From Myxococcales bacterium (GTDB taxonomy: Bacteria; Myxococcota_A; Polyangia; Haliangiales; Haliangiaceae), in the NCBI GenBank assembly GCA_016720595.1, contig JADKKI010000038.1, forward strand, positions 104,564 through 168,563: a stretch of 64,000 nt of DNA. Direction: 5' to 3'. The notes under the pieces are model-generated. The model was not told the origin of the DNA. It worked only from the letters and a program-made list of their open reading frames with translations, and did no database searches. How positions within the stretch are numbered: the first letter of the stretch is position 1; each line of letters opens with the position of its first letter. The position numbers and the translations under genes are program-made. This document shows positions 1 to 9,058 of the stretch, in pieces.

Positions 1-1
1 C

Positions 2-454
2 AGCGCGATCGCGATGACGCCGAACCTCGATCGGATCCTCGATCTGCCGCGGCGCTCGCGCGCCGGCTTCCTCGCGCTGGATCTCGTGGCGCTGGGGATC
101 CGAGCCGCCGAGGTGACGCTCCTGCCCGTGTGCCTCGCGATCCCACAGTTTCGCAGCGTGTCGGAGGCGATGGGCTGGATGTACGTGCTCGAGAGGACCA
201 CGCTGTCGCACAACGTGCTGCGCCGTCATCTGAAGACGCGGCTGCCGCTCGAGATCGAGGTCGCCTCTGCGTACCTCGGCTCGTACGACGGTGTGGCCGG
301 ACGGCGCTGGCAAGAGCTCGGCACCGCGCTCGATCAGGTGGCGCAGCACCCGGCGATCGCGGAGCGGATCATCACGTCGGCGGGGGATGCGTTCCGCTGC
401 CGGCGGACCTGGGCGCGGCAAGAGGCCGCGAGCCTCGCGCGCTCGGTCGGCTGA
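2..454 (+). CDS. Heme oxygenase-like protein (BphO type), 5' end outside window
   Basis: The reading frame is open to the left edge, so the gene probably begins upstream; the first ATG in view is at 14. The visible 146 residues contain a GWMYVLERTTLSHNVLRRHL stretch, then GSYDGVAGRRWQELG and a C-terminal ERIITSAGDAF-RCRRTW segment. These match the second half of biliverdin-producing heme oxygenases of the bacteriophytochrome-linked BphO family (GxLYVLEGSTLGG, GxxWxxF). The proximal heme-ligand His of that family lies in the N-terminal part and cannot be checked here. Such enzymes open heme to biliverdin, often for a phytochrome chromophore; no phytochrome gene is visible downstream. The next gene, tyrA, follows after 66 bp on the same strand but need not be functionally linked. 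Confidence 0.6.
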   Translation, partial: SAIAMTPNLDRILDLPRRSRAGFLALDLVALGIRAAEVTLLPVCLAIPQFRSVSEAMGWMYVLERTTLSHNVLRRHLKTRLPLEIEVASAYLGSYDGVAGRRWQELGTALDQVAQHPAIAERIITSAGDAFRCRRTWARQEAASLARSVG

Positions 455-520
455 ACCGCGTCGTGCGATCCTGGCGGCGGTGGCCACGGGTGCGCGGCCG
501 AGCTGGCGTATCGTGCCGCC

Positions 521-1645
521 ATGGCCGATGACGCGCGCGCACGCCTCGATACTCACCGCACCGAGCTCGGGCAGATCGATCGCGAGATCCTCGCCCTGGT
601 CTCCCGGCGCCAGGCGCTCGCGCAGAAGATCGGGCAGATCAAGCGCGATGCCGGGATCCCCACCCGGGACTACCGCCAGGAGCGCGATGTCGTCGAGCGC
701 GCACGGGCCTCGGCCGTGGAGCACGGGCTCACCGCGCAGCTCGGCGAGGAGCTGATCCTCGCGCTGATCCGCGGCTCGCTGACGATCCAGGAGAAGGACA
801 CCGTGGCGGCGGCGGGCGAGGGCAGCGGCCGGCGCGTGCTGGTGATCGGCGGCTGCGGCCACATGGGCCGGTGGTTCGTGCGGTACCTCGGCGCGCAGGG
901 CTTCACCGTCGAGATCGCCGATCCGCACGGCACCGGACCGGTGGGCATCGTCCACCACGCGGACTGGCGCACCGTCACGCTCGATCACGAGATGATCGTG
1001 ATCGCGGCGCCGATGCCCGCGACCGCGGAGATCCTCGAGGCGATGGCCACCGCGCCGCCCAAGGGCGTGGTGTTCGATGTCGGCTCGCTGAAGAGCCCGC
1101 TCCGCAAGGGCCTGCAGGCGCTACGCGCGGCCGGCGGTCAGGTCACCTCGGTGCACCCGATGTTCGGGCCGGACACCGAGCTGCTCAGCGGGCGGCACGT
1201 GATCTTCGTCGATCTCGGCGCCCCGGCGGCCACGGCGGCGGCGCGGGCGCTGTTCGAGCCGACGATGGCGACGCTCGTCGAGATGGATCTCGAGAGCCAC
1301 GATCGCCTGATCGCGTACGTGCTCGGGCTCTCGCACGCCCTCAACATCGCGTTCTTCACCGCGCTCGCCGAGAGCGGCGAGGCCTCGCGCAAGCTCGCCA
1401 CGCTGTCCTCCACCACGTTCGATGCGCAGCTCGGCGTGGCCTCGAAGGTCGCCGCAGAGAACCCCGATCTGTACTTCGAGATCCAGACGCTCAACGACTA
1501 CGGCACCGAATCGCTGGCCGCGCTGCTCTACGCCGTGGAGCGCCTGCGCAGCGTGATCCGCGCGGGCGATCTCGAGGCGTTCCGTGCGCTGATGACGCGC
1601 GGCAAGGACTACCTGGCGACCCGGGTACCTGCCGACGCGCGCTGA
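521..1645 (+). CDS. tyrA: Bifunctional chorismate mutase / prephenate dehydrogenase (T-protein)
   Basis: The 374-residue product has the length and layout of enterobacterial TyrA. Residues 1-95 form an AroQ-type chorismate mutase helix bundle, with [13 protein letters not shown] and [14 protein letters not shown] carrying the substrate-binding Arg/Lys pattern. Residues 104-374 form the NAD-dependent prephenate dehydrogenase: the dinucleotide loop is GGCGHMG (110-116), and HPMFGPD (212-218) is the conserved prephenate-binding segment. The enzyme converts chorismate to prephenate and then to 4-hydroxyphenylpyruvate for tyrosine synthesis in the cytoplasm. The fused mutase-first order is typical of gammaproteobacteria, so its presence in a myxobacterium-like genome is mildly notable. 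The start codon ATG at 521 lacks a strong Shine-Dalgarno. No other aromatic amino acid gene is adjacent. Confidence 0.93.
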   Translation: MADDARARLDTHRTELGQIDREILALVSRRQALAQKIGQIKRDAGIPTRDYRQERDVVERARASAVEHGLTAQLGEELILALIRGSLTIQEKDTVAAAGEGSGRRVLVIGGCGHMGRWFVRYLGAQGFTVEIADPHGTGPVGIVHHADWRTVTLDHEMIVIAAPMPATAEILEAMATAPPKGVVFDVGSLKSPLRKGLQALRAAGGQVTSVHPMFGPDTELLSGRHVIFVDLGAPAATAAARALFEPTMATLVEMDLESHDRLIAYVLGLSHALNIAFFTALAESGEASRKLATLSSTTFDAQLGVASKVAAENPDLYFEIQTLNDYGTESLAALLYAVERLRSVIRAGDLEAFRALMTRGKDYLATRVPADAR

Positions 1646-1680
1646 GGCCGGGCGCCGGTCTGTTCCATCGAACGCGTGCC

Positions 1681-1846
1681 CGGAGTTCAAACCAAGGAAG
1701 CCAGGAACCAAGGTCGGAGAACTTCAAAGGGAGTCTGCTGGTGCAACCGGGAACATGGGTGACAGCTATCTACCCGGATTGCACCGCCGCCCAGCAAGAA
1801 GACAGGTCCGCTGCTTGGTTTCCTTGGTTCCTGGCTTTGAACTCCG
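1681..1846. repeat. Imperfect long inverted-repeat (MITE-like) element
   Basis: The left end (1681-1713) and right end (1822-1846) are inverted copies. The right arm CCTTGGTTCCTGGCTTTGAA plus ACTCCG is found inverted on the left with an 8-bp insertion. A second, inner pair (1736-1751 against 1773-1796) and a central gggtgacagctatctaccc (1757-1775) extend the dyad, so the whole 166 bp could fold into one long hairpin. It lies in the intergenic space between convergent tyrA and the SDR gene and contains no credible gene. The structure suggests a non-autonomous mobile element or its remnant; no transposase is adjacent and no target-site duplication was recognised. Confidence 0.6.
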
Positions 1847-1852
1847 AGTAGA

Positions 1853-1897
1853 CCGCGTGGAGTTCCGAGCACGGAGCAGGCCGCGTGGAGCTCCGAA
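1853..1897. repeat. Pair of 17-bp direct repeats
   Basis: The sequence ccgcgtggagttccgag (1853-1869) recurs with two changes at 1881-1897, immediately beside the inverted-repeat element and downstream of the SDR gene. No function can be inferred. Confidence 0.4.
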
Positions 1898-1935
1898 CCG
1901 GCCTCCGAGTCCTGGCCTCCGCAGCGCGACGGGCG

Positions 1936-2925
1936 TCAGCGCAGCATGCCGTGGCTGCGGAACCACGCGAGCGCATCGGCGATCGCGGGCTCGAGCGGAC
2001 CGAACGTGTAGCCGAGCTCGGTGGCCGCCTTCTCGCTCTTGAACCGGAACTTGTCGGTGTACGCGTAGCGGATGGTCGTCGAGTTCGCGAGCGGCTCCTT
2101 GCCGCGCGCCTCGAGGAAGTCGCCCCACTTGCCGAACAGCCACGCGGCCGCGTGCGGCACGGCGAACCGCGGCGGCTTGACCCCGGCCACGCGCGCGATC
2201 GTCTTGAACACGTCGCCGTAGGACATGTCGTGGCCCGCGAGGATGTAGCGCTCGCCGCGACGACCTCTGTGCCAGGCGGCGATCATCCCGCGCGCCACGT
2301 CGCGGACATCGACGAAGTTGTTGTAGCCGGGCGTCCAGCCCGGAGCGCGACGGCGCACGACGTCGAGGATCATCCGCCCCGAGCTCGGCTTGGCATCGCG
2401 CGGGCCGAACATGTAGGTCGGGTTGACGATCACGGCGTCGAGACGATCGTGCGCGGCGTTGACCAGATCCTCGGCCTGGCGCTTCGTGATCGCGTAGGCG
2501 TCGATCAGGCCCTCCTGCTCGAAGTTCCAGGTCGCGGTCTCGTCGCACGGGCGCCCATCGGTGGACAGGCCGACGGCGACGACGGACGAGGTATGGACGA
2601 GCCGCGGCACGTTCGCCGCCAGCACCGCCGCGATCACGTTGGCCGTACCGGTGACGTTGGTCTCGCGCATCTCCGGCTTGATCTCGCGGATCACGCCGAG
2701 CGAGGCCGCGCAGTGGAACACGGCGGCGCAGCCCTCGAACGCGCGCGTGAGGGCCGGTACGTCACCCAGGGCGGCCTCGCGCCAGGTGATCGCCAGATCG
2801 TCGAGCTGGCTGACCTTGCTGGTGCCGCGCCGGAGCGCCACCACCTCGTGGCCGGCGCCGACCAAGGCCGCGACCAGGTTCCCACCCAGGAGGCCACTCG
2901 CTCCGGTGACGGCGACGCGACTCAT
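1936..2925 (-). CDS. NAD-dependent epimerase/dehydratase (extended SDR)
   Basis: This 329-residue protein starts MSRVAVTGASGLLGG, the Rossmann loop TGxxGxxG of extended short-chain dehydrogenases (residues 7-14). The catalytic tyrosine-lysine pair is YAITK (Tyr144, Lys148), and upstream HTSSVVAVG supplies the catalytic Ser region. NPTYMFGPRD and the C-terminal FKSEKAATELGYTF resemble dihydroflavonol-4-reductase/HpnA-like sterol or hopanoid-type dehydrogenases. It is expected to oxidise or reduce a nucleotide-sugar or lipid alcohol with NAD(P) in the cytoplasm; the substrate cannot be read from sequence. The frame stays open upstream of 2925, but the ATG there sits exactly at the start of the Rossmann fold. 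It is divergent from the phospholipase-D-like lipoprotein gene. Confidence 0.88.
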   Translation of the reverse strand: MSRVAVTGASGLLGGNLVAALVGAGHEVVALRRGTSKVSQLDDLAITWREAALGDVPALTRAFEGCAAVFHCAASLGVIREIKPEMRETNVTGTANVIAAVLAANVPRLVHTSSVVAVGLSTDGRPCDETATWNFEQEGLIDAYAITKRQAEDLVNAAHDRLDAVIVNPTYMFGPRDAKPSSGRMILDVVRRRAPGWTPGYNNFVDVRDVARGMIAAWHRGRRGERYILAGHDMSYGDVFKTIARVAGVKPPRFAVPHAAAWLFGKWGDFLEARGKEPLANSTTIRYAYTDKFRFKSEKAATELGYTFGPLEPAIADALAWFRSHGMLR

Positions 2926-3066
2926 CGGCGGCGAGCTTGGCACTTGTCCGGTGTGTCCGGCTACTTGGGCCGCCACCGGACGCTGGCGACCGGACAGGCC
3001 GGCCACTCGCAAGATCGCGAGATCGCTGGGCCCTGACGCGGCGCGACGCTTGCTCTTCCGGCGGCC

Positions 3067-4839
3067 ATGCTTCGCTTCAGCGCCCTCCTCGCCATGTTCT
3101 CCCTCGCTCTTGGCACCCTGCCAGCCTGTGTGGAGGAGGAGGCCGAGGACGGCGAGAACGATGCGTTCGCGGACGGCAAGGCCGACGGCGGCATCGATGA
3201 AGGCTCGCCCGAGGCACTCGGCGTGCTCGCCCTCGTCAACGACGCGGCGATGACCGCGGCCAAGCTGAAGGCCGATGCCCACGTCACCGCGCGCGTCGCC
3301 GGCAACATCGTCAAGCACCGCGATGGTGCCGATGGCATGGCGGGTACCGCTGATGACGACAAGTACGATTCACTCGCCGAGCTCGATGCGATCCCCTACG
3401 TCGGCCCGACGACCCTGGGCGCGCTGCTCGAGGCGGCGCGCGACAAGGGCCTGGTCGGCGGTACCGGCGCGAAGATCTCGGTGATCTTCTCGCCCCAGGC
3501 GGCCGAGGCCACGCACAACGCGAAGATCGCATCCCTGATCCGCGGTGCGCAGAAGACGGTGGACATCTCGATCTACAGCTACTCCGACGCCGGGATCTCC
3601 GCGGCGCTCGCCGATGCCACGAGCCGCGGCGTCAAGGTCCGGTTCCTGTTCGAGACCGCGAGCGACGATCGCAAGATCCTCGACGCGACGGCGGCCGCGG
3701 CGTCGAAGTCCGGCAAGCTCGAAGCGCAGGGCGTGGACGTCCGCTGGGTCAACAAGATCCTCCACCACAAGTTCCTGATCGTCGATGGTCCCCGCGACGA
3801 CAAGAGCCGCGCCGCGACGGCGAAGCTCGTCACCGGCAGCGCGAACTGGTCGAACACCGGCGCCACGGTCTACGACGAGAACACGCTGTTCATCGAGAAC
3901 AGCCCGGAGCTCGCCGCGGCGTTCCAGCACGAGTTCGATCAGCTGTGGTGGGGCTCGAAGGACTTCGTCGGCCCAGCGACGGCGCAGGGCCAGTCGGCCG
4001 CGAAGATCACGACCGCGGACGTCCCCGATCAGCCGGGCGTCGAGCTGCTGCTGACCTCGCCGAACTTCACGCTCGGCGGCAGCGAGCACGCGACCTGGTC
4101 GGTCAACAAGGCGAGCCTCGTGGTCTCCGATCAGTGGGTCGCCGCGATCGAGCGCGCCCAGACCTCGATCCACATCGCCTCCGGCCACATCCGGCTCCGT
4201 CCGGTGGCCGAGGCGCTGCTCGCCAAGAAGCACGATCACCCGAACGTCGACATCAAGGTCTACCTCGATCAGCAGGAGTACATCTCTGCCTCGGGCGATG
4301 CGGCGCAGCAAGCCGAGGTGACCGCGTGCCAGGCGGCCGCGACCACCCCGGCGGCGAAGACCGAGTGCCTGCGCAATGACTTCCTGTTCTCGAAGGCGCT
4401 GGTCGATGCCGGTATCGACGTCCGCTTCAAGTCGTTCGCGTATCGCTGGGATGCGAGCTACGCGGCCCAGATGCATTCGAAGTACATGGTGGTCGATGGC
4501 AAGGAGATCATCTCCGGCAGCTTCAACCTCTCGATGAACTCCGAGCAGGGGACGTTCGAGAACGCGCTGCACCTGACGAGCGCCGAGTACGCGCCGGTGT
4601 ACGCGGCGTTCGAGCAGAACTTCGCCAAGATCTTCGAGACCGGCCGCGCGCAGAACCTCCTGACCTCTCTGCGCAGCACGATCTCGAGCGCGCCGACCAT
4701 CCCGCTGACGTTCCCGCCGATGGCGCTGACGTACTCGGAGTTCGACAAGCTGCGCCAGCTGATCCGCGCCAACTGCCAGGTCGTCGATTCGACCGACTAC
4801 CGGAACAACGCGCCGGCGCACAAGATCTGCCCCCGGTAG
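3067..4839 (+). CDS. Phospholipase D-like lipoprotein with helix-hairpin-helix domain
   Basis: The 590-residue product has a lipoprotein signal ending in LPAC (Cys21), followed by an acidic linker (EEEAEDGENDAFADGKADGG). Residues 50-125 contain a helix-hairpin-helix-like element with LAELDAIPYVGPTTL. Two HKD motifs of the phospholipase D superfamily follow: HHKFLIVD (His233, Lys235, Asp240) with downstream GSANWS, and MHSKYMVVD (His470, Lys472, Asp477) with GSFNLS. Both catalytic His residues are present, so an active phosphodiesterase (nuclease or phospholipase) in the outer envelope is expected. The same acidic-linker/HhH front end is common on exported lipoproteins of Kofleriaceae-type bacteria. 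Which substrate is cleaved cannot be decided from this sequence. The gene stands alone, divergent from the SDR gene. Confidence 0.88.
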   Translation: MLRFSALLAMFSLALGTLPACVEEEAEDGENDAFADGKADGGIDEGSPEALGVLALVNDAAMTAAKLKADAHVTARVAGNIVKHRDGADGMAGTADDDKYDSLAELDAIPYVGPTTLGALLEAARDKGLVGGTGAKISVIFSPQAAEATHNAKIASLIRGAQKTVDISIYSYSDAGISAALADATSRGVKVRFLFETASDDRKILDATAAAASKSGKLEAQGVDVRWVNKILHHKFLIVDGPRDDKSRAATAKLVTGSANWSNTGATVYDENTLFIENSPELAAAFQHEFDQLWWGSKDFVGPATAQGQSAAKITTADVPDQPGVELLLTSPNFTLGGSEHATWSVNKASLVVSDQWVAAIERAQTSIHIASGHIRLRPVAEALLAKKHDHPNVDIKVYLDQQEYISASGDAAQQAEVTACQAAATTPAAKTECLRNDFLFSKALVDAGIDVRFKSFAYRWDASYAAQMHSKYMVVDGKEIISGSFNLSMNSEQGTFENALHLTSAEYAPVYAAFEQNFAKIFETGRAQNLLTSLRSTISSAPTIPLTFPPMALTYSEFDKLRQLIRANCQVVDSTDYRNNAPAHKICPR

Positions 4840-5015
4840 ATCTTCAACGCAGGGATTCGCGCCAGCGCCCGCCGGGTTTCCCGACGTGAACGCGCGCAGT
4901 GTGGCGCTTGCGCTCCATGCGCGCCGTGCAAGTGGGCATGGCGTGGGGCGCACGGTCTGGCCAGGCGTTTGCTCCATCGGGATTGCCGCCGTCGCGGCCC
5001 CCCTGAAGGACCTCC

Positions 5016-5631
5016 ATGCGCCACGTTCACCTCTCCTGTGCCCGCCCGCTCGTTCGTCCACGCGTTCTGGCGCGCATGCTCGCGCTGGCTGTGCCTTGCG
5101 CCCTCCTGGGCGCGTTCCCCAGCCTCGCCGCGGCGGATCCGCTCCCACCGCGGGTCGGCCTCGAGCTCGGCGGTGGCCTGCAGGTCGGCAAGATCTACTG
5201 CGACAGTGACAACGGGTTCTGCAACGACTTTACAGAGGCCGGCGGCGTGAACCTCAACGCGGCGTTCTTCCTGTCGCCGAAGTTCGCGATCATGGCCGAT
5301 GTGTGGGCGATGACTCATCGCGAGGACAACTTCACGTTCACGCACTACGTGAACACGATCGGCGTGAAGTGGCGCCCGCTGCCGATCCTGACCCTGACGG
5401 CGGGCATCGGCGCCGCGCACGCCACGCTCGACTATCACGGTGTGGTCTCCGGCAGCGCGACCTCCGATGACGGGTTCGCGATCCTGGGCGCCGCGGCCAT
5501 CGACGTCGTGCGCTCGCGCCACTGGGCGCTGTCGATCGAGGCCCGGTTCGGCAACGGGTTCTACGGCGACGACAAGAACAACGACGGCACCGCCGACGTG
5601 GTCGGGCGAAACGTCGGGCTCGGCGCGGCGT

Positions 5632-5651
<20 letters not shown>
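5016..5651 (+). CDS. Outer-membrane beta-barrel protein, small
   Basis: The 211-residue protein begins with a long signal peptide (positively charged start, then LALAVPCALLGAFPSLAAA). The rest alternates in the way of an eight-stranded barrel and ends in phenylalanine (AAFTVFGF), as outer-membrane barrels usually do. The start at 5016 is supported by AAGGA at 5006-5010. A short Cys pair lies in the first loop (YCDSDNGFCND). It may serve as a porin or structural barrel; no specific family was recognised. Its last 20 bp overlap the convergent lipoprotein gene that ends at 5632. Confidence 0.72.
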
Positions 5652-6177
<526 letters not shown>

Positions 6178-6221
6178 CCTCCGTTCGTGCTCGGCGGCCG
6201 CGCCGCGGTTACACGCGGCGG

Positions 6222-6434
6222 CTACCGGAGCACGGCCGCGTAGCGCTTGATGGTGCGCTGGAGTCGCGCGAGGGCGCGACCGATGCGGCGCTCGGCGCGG
6301 GCCGCGCTGCGTGCACGGCGGCGGGCGCGACGGTCGCGCCTGCGTCCGCGAGCAGCACCGGTGGTGTCGGTGGTGTCGGTCGAGGTCTTGGAGTCGGTGG
6401 AGTCAGTCGCAGAGGTCGATTCGAGGTCGGTCAT
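6222..6434 (-). CDS. Small basic hypothetical protein coupled to coq4-like
   Basis: The 70-residue product starts at the ATG of an ATGA overlap with the stop codon of the Coq4-family gene, which is good evidence for translational coupling. The N-terminal 26 residues are Ser/Thr/Asp-rich (MTDLESTSATDSTDSK). The remainder is a strongly basic Arg-rich stretch (GRRRDRRARRRARSAARAER) ending in a possible helix. No family is recognised; the charge suggests nucleic-acid or membrane-surface association. Low complexity means it could also be a non-functional extension, but the exact four-base overlap and preserved frame argue for a real gene. Confidence 0.5.
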   Translation of the reverse strand: MTDLESTSATDSTDSKTSTDTTDTTGAARGRRRDRRARRRARSAARAERRIGRALARLQRTIKRYAAVLR

Positions 6435-7210
6435 GCAGCAGCTTTCGTGGCAACAGGGTTGTTGGGGAGGCCGAGCATCGCGCGCACCTCGGCGAGGGGC
6501 GTGGCCCAGTGGTCCTCCCACGGGAACGTGACGAGCTTCTCGGCGCGGCGGCCGGTGCGGAACGCGGCGAGCACCTCGCGCGCGAGGGTCGGGTGCTCGC
6601 GGAGCCCGCGCAGCGTGCCGACCGTTGACAGGATGAACGTGCTCGGCGCCCGGACCTGCGCGAACGTGAACGCCTGGAGCGCGATCTCGCCGGCGGGGTC
6701 GGTGTCGTGGCCGGTGACCACGTGCCACAGGTCGTGGGTCTGGCGCATCCGCTGGATCACGTAGGAGGCGCGCGGATCCGAGACGTCGGGCGGCGGGCCA
6801 TCGAACACGTCCGGCGTGAAGCCGCGCGAGCGGAGGAAGTGGGCGTAGGCGTGGCCGAGGGTGCCGGCGGGCAGGGCGGCGAGCTGGTCGAGGTCGACGG
6901 TACGGGAATCGATCGCGCGGTGCTCGTCATAGAGCCGCGCGCCGCTCGGATCGGTGAAGAACCGATCGAGGCGCTTGCCCATCGAGCCGGCGTTCGCGAG
7001 GTTCGAGAACACGAGGACCTGCTCGGTCTCCTCGGGGTTGGCCACGACGCGGGCCAGGGCGCGCAGGGCGCGGGTCCAGCGCTGCGCGGGGGACAGGGAG
7101 GCGAGGTCGGTGGCGGGCGCAGGCGCGGTGGCGGGTGCGGCAGCGGGTGCGGGTGCCATGGCGGGTGCGGGAGAACTGGGGGTGGGGGAGGGGGTCTGGC
7201 TGGTCATCAT
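6431..7210 (-). CDS. Coq4-family protein
   Basis: After a Pro/Ala-rich N-terminal tail (residues 1-38) the protein carries the Coq4 zinc signature: His159-Asp160-x-x-His163, then eleven residues, then Glu175 (HDLWHVVTGHDTDPAGE), followed by IALQAFTFAQ. Total length is 259 residues. Coq4 organises ubiquinone biosynthesis in mitochondria and has been assigned a ring-decarboxylation/hydroxylation role; bacterial members are widespread. No other quinone gene is nearby. AAGGAG at 7216-7221 (minus strand) supports the MM start. It is divergent from a TetR gene, with an inverted repeat between them, so repression by that TetR protein is likely. Confidence 0.85.
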   Translation of the reverse strand: MMTSQTPSPTPSSPAPAMAPAPAAAPATAPAPATDLASLSPAQRWTRALRALARVVANPEETEQVLVFSNLANAGSMGKRLDRFFTDPSGARLYDEHRAIDSRTVDLDQLAALPAGTLGHAYAHFLRSRGFTPDVFDGPPPDVSDPRASYVIQRMRQTHDLWHVVTGHDTDPAGEIALQAFTFAQVRAPSTFILSTVGTLRGLREHPTLAREVLAAFRTGRRAEKLVTFPWEDHWATPLAEVRAMLGLPNNPVATKAAA

Positions 7211-7235
7211 CGGCAGCTCCTTGGCTTCCGTATTG

Positions 7236-7276
7236 TCACGTTGATAATAGCCATCGATGGTCTGTTGTCAACGTGA
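7236..7276. promoter_or_regulatory. Inverted-repeat operator between coq4-like and TetR genes
   Basis: The half-site TCACGTTGATAA (7236-7247) is repeated in inverted form as TTGTCAACGTGA (7265-7276), with one mismatch over 12 bp. The centre contains a further palindrome ccatcgatgg (7251-7260). It sits in the 78-bp divergent spacer, placed to block both promoters. Being next to a TetR-family gene it is the obvious candidate binding site. No experiment supports this; it rests on symmetry and position. Confidence 0.65.
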
Positions 7277-7288
7277 AAACAGTGAGCG

Positions 7289-8014
7289 ATGGTCACCCAC
7301 ACCGGGGCAGGCGGGTATCATCGCGAGATGGCTCGGAGTCGTCGGTTGATCCCTCGAAGGCCGCGCCGGGTCGCGCGGATCGCGCGCCGGCGGAGGGCTC
7401 CGGAGGAGGCGCGGCTCGAGATCCTCGACGCCGCCGATCGCGTGTTCATCGAGTTCCAGCCCGATCAGGTCGGGCTCAAGGACGTCGGCCGCGAGGCCGG
7501 GGTCAGTCACGCGCTGATCACGCACTACTTCGGAACCTATGCGCAGCTGATCGAGGCCGCGCTCGAGCGGCGGATCCGCGCGTTGCGCGAGACGATGATC
7601 GAGCGACTGCGGCAAGCCGGTGCGCTGTCCCGGCCGAGGGAGCTGCTCGGGATCTTGTTCGCGGCGCTCGAGGATCCCGTGCACCTGCGGCTCATGCGGT
7701 GGCTGCTCGCGAGCGAGCGTCCGTCGGCCGCGCACGCGTTCGGCGTGCACGCGCAGGGGCTCCAGCAGATCTCCCGGCAGATCGCGACCTCGCTCGATCC
7801 CAACCCGACCCTCGAGATGATCGACAAGATCGAGCTCACGCTGCTCACCGCGGTGGCGGCCGCGTATGGCTATGCGCTCGCGAAGTACGCACTGGTCGGC
7901 GCCCTCGGGCGCGAGGCCTCGGGCGCACTCGACGCCCAGGTCCAGGGCACCCTCGCCACGATGGTGCAGTCTCACCTCCGTGCCGAGCTCGGGATCACGA
8001 TCCCGAGTCAGTGA
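7289..8014 (+). CDS. TetR/AcrR family transcriptional regulator
   Basis: The 241-residue protein has an Arg-rich N-terminus followed by a TetR DNA-binding domain at about residues 38-85 (EILDAADRVFIEF, then LKDVGREAGVSHALITHYFG, the helix-turn-helix). The ligand-binding C-terminal domain is all-helical and unassigned. ATG 7289 is used here, but an internal ATG at 7328 (MARSRR) is equally plausible; neither has a strong Shine-Dalgarno. It is transcribed away from the Coq4-family gene across a 78-bp spacer holding a 12-bp inverted repeat, the standard layout for a repressor of its divergent neighbour. Confidence 0.88.
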   Translation: MVTHTGAGGYHREMARSRRLIPRRPRRVARIARRRRAPEEARLEILDAADRVFIEFQPDQVGLKDVGREAGVSHALITHYFGTYAQLIEAALERRIRALRETMIERLRQAGALSRPRELLGILFAALEDPVHLRLMRWLLASERPSAAHAFGVHAQGLQQISRQIATSLDPNPTLEMIDKIELTLLTAVAAAYGYALAKYALVGALGREASGALDAQVQGTLATMVQSHLRAELGITIPSQ

Positions 8015-8107
8015 TTCCAGCGAGATCGGTGATCTTCGACCTCGATCGTCGATTTCGGCGAAGAATCCTCCGGTTGCGGGCACGAAGGGGAAAACCAGGG
8101 AGGCGCG

Positions 8108-9058
8108 ATGCGCGAGATGATGAGCCTGCGACGAACCAGAGGCTGGCTGCTGGCCGTGTGTGCGGTGGCCGGTGTCGGATGTACCGAAGGAAGTTCCACC
8201 CAGGTGGTGACCGGACGGATCACGACGAGCGGTGCGCTCGCCGTGCGCGCCGTCACCGCCGACAGCACCGTCACCGCCGCGCAGGTGCGCAGCGATGGCT
8301 CGTTCACGCTCGCGCTGCCCGCGGGCAAGCGCTACCGGCTCGAGGTCCTGACCACGAGCGGCGTGCGCCATGTGCTCTCGCACACGACGACGGGGCTCGG
8401 TGCGCTGAGCTTCCAGGTCTGCGAGCCGGTGGATCCGTGGGACATCGGCGGTGTCGGCGATGGCAGCATGGGCCCGGGGACGGGTGGTGGCGGCGGCAAC
8501 GGCGACCCGTGCGACCCCACCGATCCGAACTGCAAGCCGCTGCCGTGCATGGATCCGATGGATCCCACGTGTGGCTGCGATGCGAGCGGCGCGTGCCCGC
8601 CACCGCCTCCGCCGCCGTGCATGGATCCCTCGGATCCGAACTGCAAGCCGCCGGAGCCGTGTCAGCCCGGTGATCCGAGCTGCGGTACCATGTGCACGGA
8701 TCCGACGGATCCGAACTGCATGCCGCCGCCACCGATCTGCGCGGACCCCACGGATCCGTACTGCAAGTGCGATGCGGCCGGGGCGTGTCCACCGCCGACC
8801 TGCAATGCGGGCGACACCATGTGCCCACCCGAGCCGCCGCCGCCTTGCGCGGATCCCACCGATCCGCAGAGTTGCAAGGATCCGTGCATGGCCGATCCCG
8901 CGACCTGCGGCTGCGCGATCGAAGATCCGAACTGCTGGCCCCCGCCGCAGCCGCCGGACTGCGACGCGGCAGGGACGATGTGTGATCCGGGCATGGGCGG
9001 CATGACGCCCGATCACCCGCCGGGCGACTTCGGTTGCAAGGAGCTCCCAGGCTCGTGA
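8108..9058 (+). CDS. Lipoprotein with Cys/Pro-rich DPxDPxC repeats
   Basis: The signal peptide ends in VAGVGC (lipobox Cys25). Residues about 30-105 look like a small beta-sandwich of the carboxypeptidase-regulatory type (VTGRITTSGALAV, AGKRYRLEV). From about residue 130 the chain is low-complexity, built from units such as DPTDPNCKPP, DPMDPTCGC and CDASGACPPP, with more than 20 cysteines. GGGAGG precedes the ATG at 8108. The stop overlaps the next gene's GTG (GTGA), and the following three genes overlap in the same way, so this is the first gene of a four-gene operon ending in an ECF sigma factor and FecR-like protein. A similar DPSDPTC motif recurs in the next gene's product. The function is unknown; a surface-exposed disulfide-rich stalk is plausible. 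Confidence 0.78.
   Translation: MREMMSLRRTRGWLLAVCAVAGVGCTEGSSTQVVTGRITTSGALAVRAVTADSTVTAAQVRSDGSFTLALPAGKRYRLEVLTTSGVRHVLSHTTTGLGALSFQVCEPVDPWDIGGVGDGSMGPGTGGGGGNGDPCDPTDPNCKPLPCMDPMDPTCGCDASGACPPPPPPPCMDPSDPNCKPPEPCQPGDPSCGTMCTDPTDPNCMPPPPICADPTDPYCKCDAAGACPPPTCNAGDTMCPPEPPPPCADPTDPQSCKDPCMADPATCGCAIEDPNCWPPPQPPDCDAAGTMCDPGMGGMTPDHPPGDFGCKELPGS

Noticed and set aside
1755..2042. Small frame starting MGDSYLP inside the inverted-repeat element
   Set aside because: It runs from the hairpin into antisense sequence of the SDR gene and has no ribosome site; it is better explained by the repeat itself.
3370..5148. 592-residue minus-strand frame opposite the phospholipase-D-like gene
   Set aside because: A typical antisense shadow of a GC-rich gene; Arg/Ala-rich with no domain, while the plus strand has a lipobox and two HKD motifs.
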